Shown one piece after another: positions 8,207-15,110 of a stretch of 20,049 nucleotides of DNA (positions are counted from its first letter, which is position 1; each line of letters starts with the position of its first letter). This DNA is from Betaproteobacteria bacterium (GTDB lineage: Bacteria > Pseudomonadota > Gammaproteobacteria > Burkholderiales > Burkholderiaceae_C). The position numbers and the translations under genes were made by a program. The stretch covers positions 1-20,049 of the forward strand of contig CANFOR010000022.1 of assembly GCA_947448675.1 (NCBI GenBank), given 5' to 3'. The notes under the pieces were generated by a model, which worked only from the letters and a program-made list of their open reading frames with translations, made no database searches and was not told the origin of the DNA.

Positions 8207-9793
8207 TCAAGCCGAGCGAATCATGTCGGCAGCCTTCTCGGCAATCATGATGGTGGGCGCATTGGTGTTGCCGCTCACCACGCGCGGCATGATGGACGCA
8301 TCGACCACGCGCAAGCCCTCGATGCCATGCACTTTGAGCTGGGCGTCGACCACATCGAGCGGGCCATTGCCCATGCGGCAGGTGCCGACCGGATGGTAGA
8401 TGGTGTCGGCCCATTCGCGGATCACCGCTTCGATTTCGGCGTCGGTTTGCGCTTTCGCGGTCATGGGCAATTCACGCCCACCCAGAGCGGCCAGTGCGGG
8501 CTGTTGCAAGACACGGCGCATGAGTTTGAAGCCGCGCAGCATGCGTGACATGTCATCAGGCTCGGCCAGAAAATTGGGGTCGATCAGGGGTGCGGCCAAT
8601 GGGTCTTTACTGGCCAATTGCACGCTGCCTCGGCTTTGCGGGCGCAGCAGGCAGACGTGGCAAGAATAACCATGGCCAATGGTCGGCTTGCGGCCATGGT
8701 CTAGCAGCTTGCCAATGACAAAGTGCAGCTGCAAATCGGGCGTCGCCTCACCTGGCTGGCTCTTGATAAAGCCACCGGCCTCGGCAAAATTGGTGGTGAA
8801 CATGCCGCTGCGTTGTTTGCGCCATTCAAAAACACCTTGGATGGCGCGCAGCATGCCGCTGGGCGACACGCCGAAGGAGTCTTTCAAGTGCGGTGCGTCC
8901 ATCACCTGCACCACGTCCACATGGTCATGCAAATTTTGGCCAACACCCTGTGCGTCGTGCACCACGGCAATCCCAAGCTGCTGCAAATGCGCGGCCGGGC
9001 CAATGCCGGAATGCATCAGCACCTGCGGCGACTGCAATGCACCCGCGCACAACAGCACCTCGCACGCAGCCTTGACTTGCTTGACGCTGCCCGCCTGGCG
9101 GTATTCCACGCCCACCGCGCGCTTGCCGTCCAACAAAATACGCGTGGTGTGCGCCCCGGTAATTACCTGCAAATTGGGCCGCGCCAAGTTGGGTGTGAGG
9201 TAGGCCTTGGCCGCGCTGAAACGCTCGCCGTTTTGGTGAGTGACCTGGAACCTGCCCACACCCTCTTGGCTGGCGCCATTGAAGTCGGCGTTGGCGGTAT
9301 AGCCCGCCTGCTGCGCGGCCTGGATAAACAATGGCCCCAAGCGACTGGGGCTGCGCAAGTCCATCACGTTCAGCGGGCCGCCGCTACCGTGCCAAGCGTC
9401 ACCGCCGCGTTCGTTGTGCTCCGCCTTTTTGAAGTAGGGCAGCACATCATCAAAGCCCCAGCCCGCATTACCTTGCGCCGCCCAATACCCGTAATCTTCG
9501 CGCTGGCCGCGGATGTAGATCATGGCGTTGACCGAACTGGAACCACCCAGCACCTTGCCGCGCGGCTGGTAGCCCCTGCGCCCGCCCAGGCCAACTTGGG
9601 GCGTGGTCTCAAAAGCCCAATTAGCCTGCCCGGTCTGCGCCATCAGGGCCAGGCCTGCGGGGCAATGGATCAGCACGCTTTTGTCAGCACCACCCGATTC
9701 GAGTAAGCAAACTTTGACGGCAGGGTCTTCGGTCAAACGCGCGGCCAGCACACAACCCGCTGAGCCGCCGCCGATGATGATGTAGTCGAACAT
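8207..9793 (-). CDS. GMC-family FAD-dependent oxidoreductase (choline/alcohol dehydrogenase type)
   Basis: A 528-aa flavoprotein that oxidises an alcohol, probably passing electrons to the respiratory chain. The FAD-binding Rossmann motif GGGSAGCV is at residues 8-15 and LLESGG at about 29-34. GMC signature 1 (GGSSSVNAMIYIRG) is at about 83-96, signature 2 (GALQSPQVLMHSGIGP) lies mid-protein, and C-terminal HPVGTCRMG and SGNTNAPTIMIAEK carry the predicted catalytic His467/Asn511 pair. The overall pattern fits BetA choline dehydrogenase and AlkJ-type alcohol dehydrogenases. With no betaine gene cluster nearby, I favour an alcohol dehydrogenase of unknown substrate. AAGGAG (9804-9799) precedes ATG 9793 by 5 nt. 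Divergent from ohrR. Confidence 0.93.
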   Translation of the reverse strand: MFDYIIIGGGSAGCVLAARLTEDPAVKVCLLESGGADKSVLIHCPAGLALMAQTGQANWAFETTPQVGLGGRRGYQPRGKVLGGSSSVNAMIYIRGQREDYGYWAAQGNAGWGFDDVLPYFKKAEHNERGGDAWHGSGGPLNVMDLRSPSRLGPLFIQAAQQAGYTANADFNGASQEGVGRFQVTHQNGERFSAAKAYLTPNLARPNLQVITGAHTTRILLDGKRAVGVEYRQAGSVKQVKAACEVLLCAGALQSPQVLMHSGIGPAAHLQQLGIAVVHDAQGVGQNLHDHVDVVQVMDAPHLKDSFGVSPSGMLRAIQGVFEWRKQRSGMFTTNFAEAGGFIKSQPGEATPDLQLHFVIGKLLDHGRKPTIGHGYSCHVCLLRPQSRGSVQLASKDPLAAPLIDPNFLAEPDDMSRMLRGFKLMRRVLQQPALAALGGRELPMTAKAQTDAEIEAVIREWADTIYHPVGTCRMGNGPLDVVDAQLKVHGIEGLRVVDASIMPRVVSGNTNAPTIMIAEKAADMIRSA

Positions 9794-9889
9794 GGATTCT
9801 CCTTTGCGCCTACCCTATCATGCCAGCCAAGCCCGTTGCCTGGGTGCTTTCACCACGGTCGCTGCAGCGCCTGTCAACACAGAATGCAA

Positions 9890-9926
9890 CAATTCAATTG
9901 CTCACAATTTAATTGGGAGCTATAAT
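9890..9926 (+). promoter_or_regulatory. ohrR-ohr promoter with OhrR operator
   Basis: The -35 TTGCTC (9898-9903) and perfect -10 TATAAT (9921-9926) are separated by 17 bp. TATAAT ends 6 nt before ATG 9933, so the message is probably leaderless. Two tandem imperfect palindromes, CAATTCAATTG (9890-9900) and ACAATTTAATTG (9904-9915), overlap the -35 and fill most of the spacer. They resemble the OhrR box, of the form TACAATT-AATTGTA in characterised species. A repressor bound here would block RNA polymerase, giving peroxide-released autorepression. Confidence 0.75.
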
Positions 9927-9932
9927 TTAACC

Positions 9933-10400
9933 ATGCCTGCAAAAGCAAACCCCAGCAAGCCCGATGCCGCAACCCTCTTGGCGCTCGACAAGCAAGTCTG
10001 CTTCGCGCTGTATTCCGCCTCACTGGCCATGACCAAGCTCTACAAGCCCTTGCTGGCCGAGCTGGGCCTGACCTACCCGCAGTACCTGGCCATGCTGGCC
10101 CTGTGGGAGCAAGACGCACAAACGGTTTCCGAGCTGGGCCAGCGCCTGCTGCTCGACTCGGGCACCCTGACCCCGCTGCTCAAGCGCCTCGAAGTGCTGG
10201 GCTTGCTGCAACGCCAGCGCTCCAGCGAAGACGAGCGGCGCGTGCACCTGCACTTGACGGCTGCGGGCCGCAAGCTCAAAGTACGAGCAGCCCAAATACC
10301 GGCCTGCGTTTTGGCTGCATCACAATGCTCGGTGAGTGAGCTGGTTGCGTTCAACCGGCAGGTGCGCCAGTTCCGCGCACAGCTATTGCACGCACATTAG
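9933..10400 (+). CDS. ohrR: OhrR, organic-hydroperoxide-sensing MarR-family repressor
   Basis: A 155-aa winged-helix regulator. The N-terminal LLALDKQVCFALYSASLAMTK contains the peroxidatic sensor Cys23. The DNA-binding core LGLTYPQYLAMLALWE, then TVSELGQRLLLDSGTLTPLLKRLE, is a near-consensus OhrR helix-turn-helix, and the wing SSEDERRVHLHLTAAG follows. C-terminal Cys125 and Cys132 make this a 2-Cys OhrR of the Xanthomonas type (resolving Cys about 127 there), oxidised to an intersubunit disulfide by organic peroxides. I chose ATG 9933 over the longer frame from 9792: the upstream residues are unlike the family and would be encoded by the promoter/operator. ohr follows after 33 bp on the same strand, so regulator and target form one operon. 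Confidence 0.93.
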   Translation: MPAKANPSKPDAATLLALDKQVCFALYSASLAMTKLYKPLLAELGLTYPQYLAMLALWEQDAQTVSELGQRLLLDSGTLTPLLKRLEVLGLLQRQRSSEDERRVHLHLTAAGRKLKVRAAQIPACVLAASQCSVSELVAFNRQVRQFRAQLLHAH

Positions 10401-10433
10401 TTTTTTCCACCCGCTCTCTTGAAAGGAAGCACC

Positions 10434-10862
10434 ATGCCCACCGTACTCGACAAAGTTATTTACACCGCCCACGCCCACACCACGGGTGGCCGCGACGGCA
10501 GCTCCAGCACCGACGACGGCCTGTTGAGCGTCAAGCTCTCGCCCCCCAAAGCCATGGGCGGCGCAGGCACCGGCACCAACCCCGAGCAGCTCTTTGCGGC
10601 GGGCTACAGCGCCTGCTTTATGGGAGCCATGAAGCACGTGGCCGGTATGAAAAAGATCACCGTGCCGGCCGACGCAGCCATTGACGCCAGCATCGACATC
10701 GGCCCCATCCCCGCTGGCTTTGGCATTGCCGCCAAGCTGGTGGTGAGCCTGCCCGGCATGGACCGCGCCGTGGCGCAAGACCTGATCGACACCGCGCACA
10801 AGGTTTGCCCTTATTCCAACGCTACTCGCGGCAACATTGTGGTGGACTTGTCATTGACCTGA
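10434..10862 (+). CDS. ohr: Organic hydroperoxide resistance protein (thiol peroxidase)
   Basis: Ohr/OsmC-fold peroxidase, 142 aa, that reduces fatty-acid and other organic hydroperoxides with dihydrolipoyl-type reductants. The catalytic residues are all present: Cys61 in GYSACFMGAMKH, Cys125 in KVCPYSNATRGN, and the Arg20/Glu51 positions that orient the peroxidatic Cys (GGRDG and NPEQLF). The N-terminal KVIYTAHAHTTGGRDG and C-terminal NIVVDLSL match Ohr rather than OsmC. AAAGGAAG at 10422-10429 precedes ATG 10434. It is cotranscribed with ohrR. Confidence 0.96.
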   Translation: MPTVLDKVIYTAHAHTTGGRDGSSSTDDGLLSVKLSPPKAMGGAGTGTNPEQLFAAGYSACFMGAMKHVAGMKKITVPADAAIDASIDIGPIPAGFGIAAKLVVSLPGMDRAVAQDLIDTAHKVCPYSNATRGNIVVDLSLT

Positions 10863-10890
10863 TCGCCCACCCCCGAAGCGCGTTTTTCCT

Positions 10891-10970
10891 ACCCACCCCC
10901 AAAGCGCCTGCGGTGCTACCCCCTCAAGGGGGCGCTGCTGGCGGCTTGACGGAGCCAGTTCCGCGGTAGC
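10891..10970. repeat. GC-rich intergenic element with CCCCCT-CA-AGGGGG hairpin
   Basis: Between ohr and the DUF2855 gene lies CCACCCCCAAAGCGCCTGCG, then a perfect hairpin CCCCCTCAAGGGGG (10919-10932, 6-bp stem, 2-nt loop), then GCGCTGCTGGCGGCTTGACG and GCCAGTTCCGCGG. I recall very similar CCCCCAAAGCGC...CCCCCTCAAGGGGGCGC...GTTCCGCGG strings between genes in many Comamonadaceae genomes, so I call it a dispersed family. Only one copy is in this window. The hairpin has no T-run and is not a typical intrinsic terminator. The boundaries are approximate. Confidence 0.5.
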
Positions 10971-11001
10971 TCACGCATAGAATCCCTGCAAAGGAGCCCC
11001 C

Positions 11002-12084
11002 ATGAGCCACACCGATTTTCTAGTGCGCAAAGACGCGTTGGCCACTACCGAGTTGCGCACGGTAGAAGACGCTGCGCTACCAGACGGCCAAGTGCGCGTG
11101 CGCATCGAACGCTTTGCCCTCACGGCCAATAACATCACCTATGCCGCCTTTGGCGAGGCCATGAACTACTGGGGCTTTTACCCCGCGCCAGATGGCTGGG
11201 GCCGCATCCCGGTCTGGGGTTTTGGCAGCGTGGTGCAAAGCAGCCACAGCGGCGTGGCTGTGGGCGAGCGCCTGTATGGCTACTGGCCCATGGCCAGCAG
11301 TGTGGTGCTCACGCCCACCCGCCTGAGCGAGGCCAGCTTGAGCGACGGTGCCACGCACCGCCAAGCCTTGCACAGTGTGTACAACCAATACCTGCGCTGC
11401 GCCAGCGACCCGTTTTACCGCGTGGCCAGCGAAGACCTACAGGCCCTGCTGCGCCCGCTATTCATCACCTCGTGGCTGATTGACGACTTCTTTGCCGACA
11501 ACGCATTTTTTGGCGCCAACACCCTGCTGCTGTCCAGCGCGTCGAGCAAAACCGCCTCCGGCACGGCCTTTATGCTGGCCCAGCGCAGCGGCCTGGAGGT
11601 CGTGGGTTTGACATCTGCCGCCAACAAAGCTTTTTGCGAAAGCCTGGGCTGCTACAGCCGCGTGCTCAGCTACGACGAGCTGGGCGCGCTGCCCGCAGAG
11701 AGCAGCTGTGCCTACATCGACTTTGCTGGCAATGCCGCGCTGCGCATGCAGGTGCACCAGCGCTTTAGTGCGATGCGTTACAGCTGCTCGGTCGGCGGTG
11801 CGCATGTAGCCCAACTGGGCGGCGCGCGCGAGCTGCCCGGCCCCAAGGCCACGCTGTTTTTTGCGCCTGCGCAAATCAAAAAACGCAGCGCCGAATGGGG
11901 CCCTGCCGAGCTGGGCCAGCGCTTACTGGCATCGTGGCAAGCCTTTACCCAGCGCGTGCAAAACCCCGCTGCACCTTGGCTGTTGGTGCAGCAACACCAA
12001 GGCCCGCAATCCCTGCAAAGCATCTATGCCCAGGTGCTGGCAGGTGGTGGCGACCCACGCCATGGGCACATGGTATCGCTATAA
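11002..12084 (+). CDS. DUF2855 family protein
   Basis: A 360-aa protein I place in the DUF2855 family, with a fold like a zinc-free medium-chain dehydrogenase/reductase. Features seen are an N-terminal GroES-like part (VRVRIERFALTANNITYAAFG, WGFYPAPDGWGRIPVWGFG, GERLYGYWPMAS), a central Rossmann-like part (NTLLLSSASSKTASGTAFML, GLEVVGLTSAANKAFCESLG, CAYIDFAGN), and a C-terminal segment with LFFAPAQIKKRSAEWGP. The SSASSKTA loop replaces the usual Gly-rich dinucleotide loop, as in other members. Enzymatic activity is unknown. AAAGGAG at 10990-10996 lies 5 nt before ATG 11002. The stop TAA (12082-12084) is supplied by the dispersed repeat starting at 12078, so the C-terminus may have been altered by its insertion. 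Confidence 0.8.
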   Translation: MSHTDFLVRKDALATTELRTVEDAALPDGQVRVRIERFALTANNITYAAFGEAMNYWGFYPAPDGWGRIPVWGFGSVVQSSHSGVAVGERLYGYWPMASSVVLTPTRLSEASLSDGATHRQALHSVYNQYLRCASDPFYRVASEDLQALLRPLFITSWLIDDFFADNAFFGANTLLLSSASSKTASGTAFMLAQRSGLEVVGLTSAANKAFCESLGCYSRVLSYDELGALPAESSCAYIDFAGNAALRMQVHQRFSAMRYSCSVGGAHVAQLGGARELPGPKATLFFAPAQIKKRSAEWGPAELGQRLLASWQAFTQRVQNPAAPWLLVQQHQGPQSLQSIYAQVLAGGGDPRHGHMVSL

Positions 12085-12155
12085 AATATATGGCTGCATA
12101 CGTACGCTTTATGCGCCTTTCGGGCAATTTATCTTCTAGAAATGCGCAAAAATGA
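12078..12155 (+). repeat. Dispersed palindrome-headed repeat, copy 3 (3' end of DUF2855 gene)
   Basis: The core GCTATAAAATATATGGC (12078-12094, imperfect palindrome) is followed by TGCATACGTACGC and a tail reaching about AAATGCGCAAAAATGACAG. Read in the frame starting GCT it gives AIKYMAAYVRFMRL, then SGNLSSRNAQK, directly comparable with AIKLIAIHAQLAGV, then SGTFSSENK, from the copy at 15660. This supports a common ~70-75 bp element. It overlaps the DUF2855 stop codon and lies immediately 5' of the ModA-like remnant. Confidence 0.7.
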
Positions 12156-12174
12156 CAGGTAAATTGGCACAAAT

Positions 12175-12384
12175 AGCTCGGCAGCAGCGGGCTATGCACT
12201 GGCGGCAGGCGCAGCGCAAGCCCAAGTTAAAGTGATGGTGTCAGGCGGCTTTTCTAGCGCTTACCAACAGGTCTTGCCCGAGTTTGAAAAGTCCACCGGC
12301 ATCACAGTGAGCGCGCACCGCTGCAGCTATGGAGCCCAATGGCATGGAGTGGGTGCGTTCGCTGCCGGGGAACAAAGCGCCTAA
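12175..12384 (+). pseudogene. Remnant of a secreted ModA-like solute-binding protein
   Basis: An open stretch without a usable start reads SSAAAGYALAAGAAQAQ (the C-terminal half of a signal peptide with an Ala-x-Ala-type cleavage site), then VKVMVSGGFSSAYQQVLPEF and EKSTGITVS. That is the mature N-terminus of molybdate-binding-like periplasmic proteins. Homology stops at about 12312; the rest of the frame (to TAA 12382) is unlike the family. A stop at 12160 closes the frame upstream, and the missing 5' part is replaced by the repeat at 12078. About 40 recognisable residues of an expected ~250 remain. I read it as a decayed gene with an internal deletion. It is not the 5' part of the neighbouring gene, which is on the opposite strand. 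Confidence 0.6.
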
Positions 12385-13064
12385 GTGGGCTCCATCCCGT
12401 TCTTGCGCTTGGTGCCCGCCACCTCGGCCGCAGCCATGAACCCCAGCAGCGCCTGCACCGCCTCCACCTGGGGGCAGTTGGCTGAAATGCCCGCGCTGAA
12501 GGTGGTGATGCTTTGGATCGCCTCGGGCATGGGCCCTAGCACCGTGATGCCGGGCAGAACCATGAGTTCGCTTAGCTGCTGAAAGCCCAAGGCCACCTGG
12601 CCACTGGCCACCAAACTGCCCACCGGCACGCCGGGCGGCGCTTGCACCATGCGGCTTTGGATCTGCTCGGCAATGCCCCAGCGCGCAAACAGTTGCGCCA
12701 AGTACACGCCGCTGGGCCCGGTCGAGGTGCTAATGCTGCTGGCCGCGAGCACCGCCGCCCTCACATCTGCTTCTGTTTCGATAGCAGGCTGCGCAGCACC
12801 GGCGCGCACCGCAATGGCAATGCCCGAGCGCACCAGGTCAACCCGGCTGCCCGCTAGCAACTTGCCGCTGGCGATCAGCTCGTCGATGGTTTTGGCGGCC
12901 AGCACGACCACGTCGAGCGCCTCACCCGCTTGCACGCGCTTGGCTGCGTCTACGCCGCCAACCGACTCGACTGCCACAGGTTGGGTAGGCAAGGCCGGGT
13001 AACGGGCGACGAGGTCGGCCAAGACCTGTTTGGTGGCCATAGAAGACAAAATACGAATCGGCAT
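12381..13064 (-). CDS. ModA-like substrate-binding domain protein lacking a signal peptide
   Basis: A 227-aa type-2 periplasmic-binding-fold protein related to molybdate-binding ModA. It has the N-terminal strand PIRILSSMATKQVLADLVAR, the hinge-region motif GEALDVVVLAAKTIDELIASGKLL, then RSGIAIAVRAGA, STGPSGVYLAQLFARWGI, the ligand/hinge motif GQVALGFQQLSELMVLPG, and the end segment FSAGISANCPQVEAVQALLGFM. Unlike normal ModA it starts directly at the first beta strand (ATG 13064), so it is predicted cytoplasmic. The open frame extends to 13148, but that extension is Cys/Ala-rich, not signal-like, and overlaps the Kir-channel start. No clear Shine-Dalgarno. Ligand unknown; no ModB/ModC nearby. 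Its stop overlaps the end of the secreted-paralogue remnant on the other strand. Confidence 0.82.
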   Translation of the reverse strand: MPIRILSSMATKQVLADLVARYPALPTQPVAVESVGGVDAAKRVQAGEALDVVVLAAKTIDELIASGKLLAGSRVDLVRSGIAIAVRAGAAQPAIETEADVRAAVLAASSISTSTGPSGVYLAQLFARWGIAEQIQSRMVQAPPGVPVGSLVASGQVALGFQQLSELMVLPGITVLGPMPEAIQSITTFSAGISANCPQVEAVQALLGFMAAAEVAGTKRKNGMEPT

Positions 13065-13074
13065 GGTGGCGGGT

Positions 13075-13102
13075 TTGCAATGAAGGGGTGCGCCATCATA
13101 AT
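13075..13102 (+). promoter_or_regulatory. Putative promoter of the Kir channel gene
   Basis: TTGCAA (13075-13080), 16-bp spacer, CATAAT (13097-13102), then 6 nt to ATG 13109 with no Shine-Dalgarno. It fits a leaderless sigma-70-type promoter and lies in the 44-bp gap between two divergent start codons. Confidence 0.5.
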
Positions 13103-13108
13103 GGCCGC

Positions 13109-14014
13109 ATGCACCCGCAGCACCACAACTCGCACACCACGCTGGCATCGGCCTCAGGCACCCTGCGCTTAGAGAAACTGGGCGTGGCCCGCTTCGACCT
13201 GCGCGACCCCTACCACCTGGCGCTCACGCTGGGCTGGCCCGCGTTTTTTGCGCTGCTGGTGCTAGCCTATGGGGCGATCAATTTGGCCTTTGCGCTCTTG
13301 TATTTTTGGGCACCGGGCAGCGTGGCCAACCTGCCGCCGGGCTCGCTGCTCGACGCCTTCTTTTTCAGCGTAGAAACCCTGGCCACCGTGGGCTATGGCG
13401 CCATGGCACCGGCTACGCGCTACGGGCATACCGTGGCCACGGTGGAGATTTTTATCGGCATGCTGTTTACCGCCACCACCACTGGCCTGGTGTTTGTGCG
13501 CTTTTCTAAACCGCGCGCCAAAATTTTGTTTGCCAAGAACCCCGTTATCACGCAGTCCAATGGCCATCCAACGCTGATGATCCGCATTGGCAATGGCCGC
13601 GCAGACGCGCTGATGGACGCCAATGCGCGCGCCATTGTGCTGCTGGTTGAGCAGAGCGAAAACGGGCAGCGCTTTCGCCGTGCGGTAGACCTGAAACTCA
13701 CGCGCGCCGACTTCCCCTACTTTCCGCTTACCTGGACGCTGATGCACACCATCGACGCGCACAGCCCCCTGCACGGCATGCTGGCGGGCAGTGCGCAAGT
13801 GCAGGGCCTGCGCATGATGCTGAGCGTGACGGCGCGCGACCCTTCGCTGGCGGCTCAGGTCTATGCCACCCAAGCCTACAGTGGCGAGGACATCGCCTTT
13901 GGCATGCGCTACACCGACGCCGTGCACTGGGACGGCGGTGACCACTCGGTGGCCGACATGCGCTTGCTCAGCAGCATAGAGGCCGATGGAGTAGCCCCTG
14001 TGCAAGCGGTTTAA
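13109..14014 (+). CDS. Inward-rectifier-type potassium channel (KirBac family)
   Basis: A 301-aa inner-membrane K+ channel subunit, predicted to act as a tetramer. In order: an N-terminal cytoplasmic tail; the amphipathic slide helix DPYHLALTLGWP (33-44); TM1 at about 45-67; a pore helix with selectivity filter TVGYG (93-97); TM2 at about 107-131 (TVEIFIGMLFTATTTGLVFVRF); and a C-terminal beta-rich cytoplasmic domain with PTLMIRIGNGRADALMDANA, FPLTWTLMHTIDAHSPLHGM and the end GEDIAFGMRYTDAVHWDG, all typical of Kir immunoglobulin-like domains. Length matches KirBac proteins (about 300-330 aa). ATG 13109 is chosen over GTG 13088 because of the CATAAT hexamer 6 nt upstream. Confidence 0.94.
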   Translation: MHPQHHNSHTTLASASGTLRLEKLGVARFDLRDPYHLALTLGWPAFFALLVLAYGAINLAFALLYFWAPGSVANLPPGSLLDAFFFSVETLATVGYGAMAPATRYGHTVATVEIFIGMLFTATTTGLVFVRFSKPRAKILFAKNPVITQSNGHPTLMIRIGNGRADALMDANARAIVLLVEQSENGQRFRRAVDLKLTRADFPYFPLTWTLMHTIDAHSPLHGMLAGSAQVQGLRMMLSVTARDPSLAAQVYATQAYSGEDIAFGMRYTDAVHWDGGDHSVADMRLLSSIEADGVAPVQAV

Positions 14015-14047
14015 AACACCGCGCCCACACTCGATCTGCGCTGAGCT

Positions 14048-14068
14048 TGCGCGCCTAGCTAGCGCGTA
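14048..14068. terminator. Possible bidirectional hairpin between convergent genes
   Basis: The inverted repeat CGCGC-CTAGCTA-GCGCG (14050-14066) extends to a 7-bp stem if a G-U pair is allowed. It sits in the 55-bp gap between the Kir channel stop and the SGNH hydrolase stop. There is no T-run on either side, so intrinsic termination is only a guess from position and shape. Confidence 0.3.
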
Positions 14069-14069
14069 C

Positions 14070-15029
14070 TCAATGCCCAGGCAAACAGCGCTGGGGCAGC
14101 TCCGCAGCGGGCACCACCAGCGGCGCAGCCGGAACCACCAAACCGGGGCTGGCTGCCAACTGCTCAAACGCCACCTGCTGCAAGGCCTTGACTTGCACTA
14201 CCGACAAGCCCAGCTCAAATCCTGAGCACTCATTGCCGCCCAGCGAACGCGGGTCCAGGTGGGTGATGCTGCCAAACACCACCAGACCTTTGAGGTAGTA
14301 GCCCGCCGTACTGCCGTGGTAGTTGTCATAGGTCCACAGGTTGAGCTTGCCCGCGTCGATACCGTCAAAGGGGTTGGGGTCGGCAATGCCGGCGTCCATG
14401 GCGCGCACCCAAGCCTCGCCCACCGGGATCACGCCCTTGATGACAAGGCTGGTCTTGGCGGCCAGCTCATAGGCCGCGCGCACGTCTTGCGCCATGGTGG
14501 CTACGCTTTTGCCGTACCACGCGCCCTTGGGGCCATAGGTTTCGTCGGCACGCGGAAAAGTGGCCTCGAGCAGCAGGCGGGCCTGGGGATTGCGCGCTTG
14601 CAAAGCCTCGGCCAATTGCTGGGCTGTTTGCACCAGGGTAGCGCTGTCGCCGGGCTTCTTGGCGTCCAAGGTGCTAAAGCCATGCGCCACCACCAAGTCC
14701 CAAGGCCGCTGGGTAACCAGGGCCAGCTTGTTGGCCAAATGCCAGTCGATGCCGGTGCCGCCGCGCGTCTCTAGCGCCACTTCGTAATGCAAACCGGCTT
14801 GCTGGGTGAAAGACTTGAACAGCGCGGGCACGCCACCCTGGCCCTCGCGGTTCAGGTCGCTCACCGTGTCGGCACGGTAGTAGCGCAGCGGCGAACCCGC
14901 GCCATAGGTGAAGCTGTTGCCAATGAAAAGCACGCTGGTTTGTGCGCAGAGCGCTCCTGAAAACAGAGCAGCGGCAGCAAGCACGAGGCGCGCTAGCGTA
15001 GGTTTACACGTGGGTTTAAAACGGGGCAT
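14070..15029 (-). CDS. Secreted SGNH/GDSL-like hydrolase
   Basis: A 319-aa protein with a Sec signal peptide: basic start MPRFKPTCKPTLAR, hydrophobic core LVLAAAALFSGAL, predicted cleavage after LCA at about residue 29. The mature part opens with VLFIGNSFTYG (block I, nucleophile Ser39 in Gly-Asn-Ser), characteristic of the GNSFT-type SGNH branch. A block V-like Asp235-x-x-His238 lies in TYDNYHGSTAGYYL. Between them are RGGTGIDWHL and WDLVVAHGFSTL. This suggests an esterase or carbohydrate deacetylase acting in the periplasm; the substrate is unknown. The C-terminus contains two LVVPAA units in Pro/Ala-rich sequence. GGAG at 15041-15038 precedes ATG 15029 by 8 nt; the longer frame to 15125 overlaps srkA. 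Divergent from srkA. Confidence 0.82.
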   Translation of the reverse strand: MPRFKPTCKPTLARLVLAAAALFSGALCAQTSVLFIGNSFTYGAGSPLRYYRADTVSDLNREGQGGVPALFKSFTQQAGLHYEVALETRGGTGIDWHLANKLALVTQRPWDLVVAHGFSTLDAKKPGDSATLVQTAQQLAEALQARNPQARLLLEATFPRADETYGPKGAWYGKSVATMAQDVRAAYELAAKTSLVIKGVIPVGEAWVRAMDAGIADPNPFDGIDAGKLNLWTYDNYHGSTAGYYLKGLVVFGSITHLDPRSLGGNECSGFELGLSVVQVKALQQVAFEQLAASPGLVVPAAPLVVPAAELPQRCLPGH

Positions 15030-15098
15030 GGGTTTGTCTCCGAAATGATGATTTGTGCAAACAGTGTAGCGGCCAAAAAGTTTAAAGCCGCTGTGCCC

Positions 15099-15104
15099 CA
15101 CAAT
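15099..15104 (+). promoter_or_regulatory. Putative -10 of a leaderless srkA promoter
   Basis: CACAAT ends exactly 6 nt before ATG 15111; there is no Shine-Dalgarno and no convincing -35. The hexamer is identical to the one before the NodI-like gene. Confidence 0.4.
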
Positions 15105-15110
15105 CAGCCC

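Noticed and set aside
10381..10400. AGCTATTGCACGCACATTAG at the 3' end of ohrR resembles the tail of the dispersed repeat (AGCTATACACGCACAACTGG in the srkA copy).
   Set aside because: The AT-rich palindromic head is missing and only about a dozen bases match with a gap; it may be a decayed copy or chance, so it was not counted.
10362..10408. GTGCGC-N7-GCGCAC plus a T-run (10401-10406) between ohrR and ohr as a terminator.
   Set aside because: The T-run is 20 nt from the stem, and the two genes are expected to be one operon with a strong Shine-Dalgarno for ohr.
12769..12800. GCTATCGAAACAGAAGC on the minus strand within the ModA-like gene, similar in spacing to the repeat head.
   Set aside because: Only the outer bases match and the tail does not; it lies in ordinary family sequence (AIETEADVRAA).
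13065..13148. N-terminal extension of the ModA-like protein up to 13148 as a signal peptide.
   Set aside because: The residues are Cys/Gly/Ala/His-rich without a basic start plus hydrophobic core, and the stretch overlaps the Kir channel promoter and first codons.
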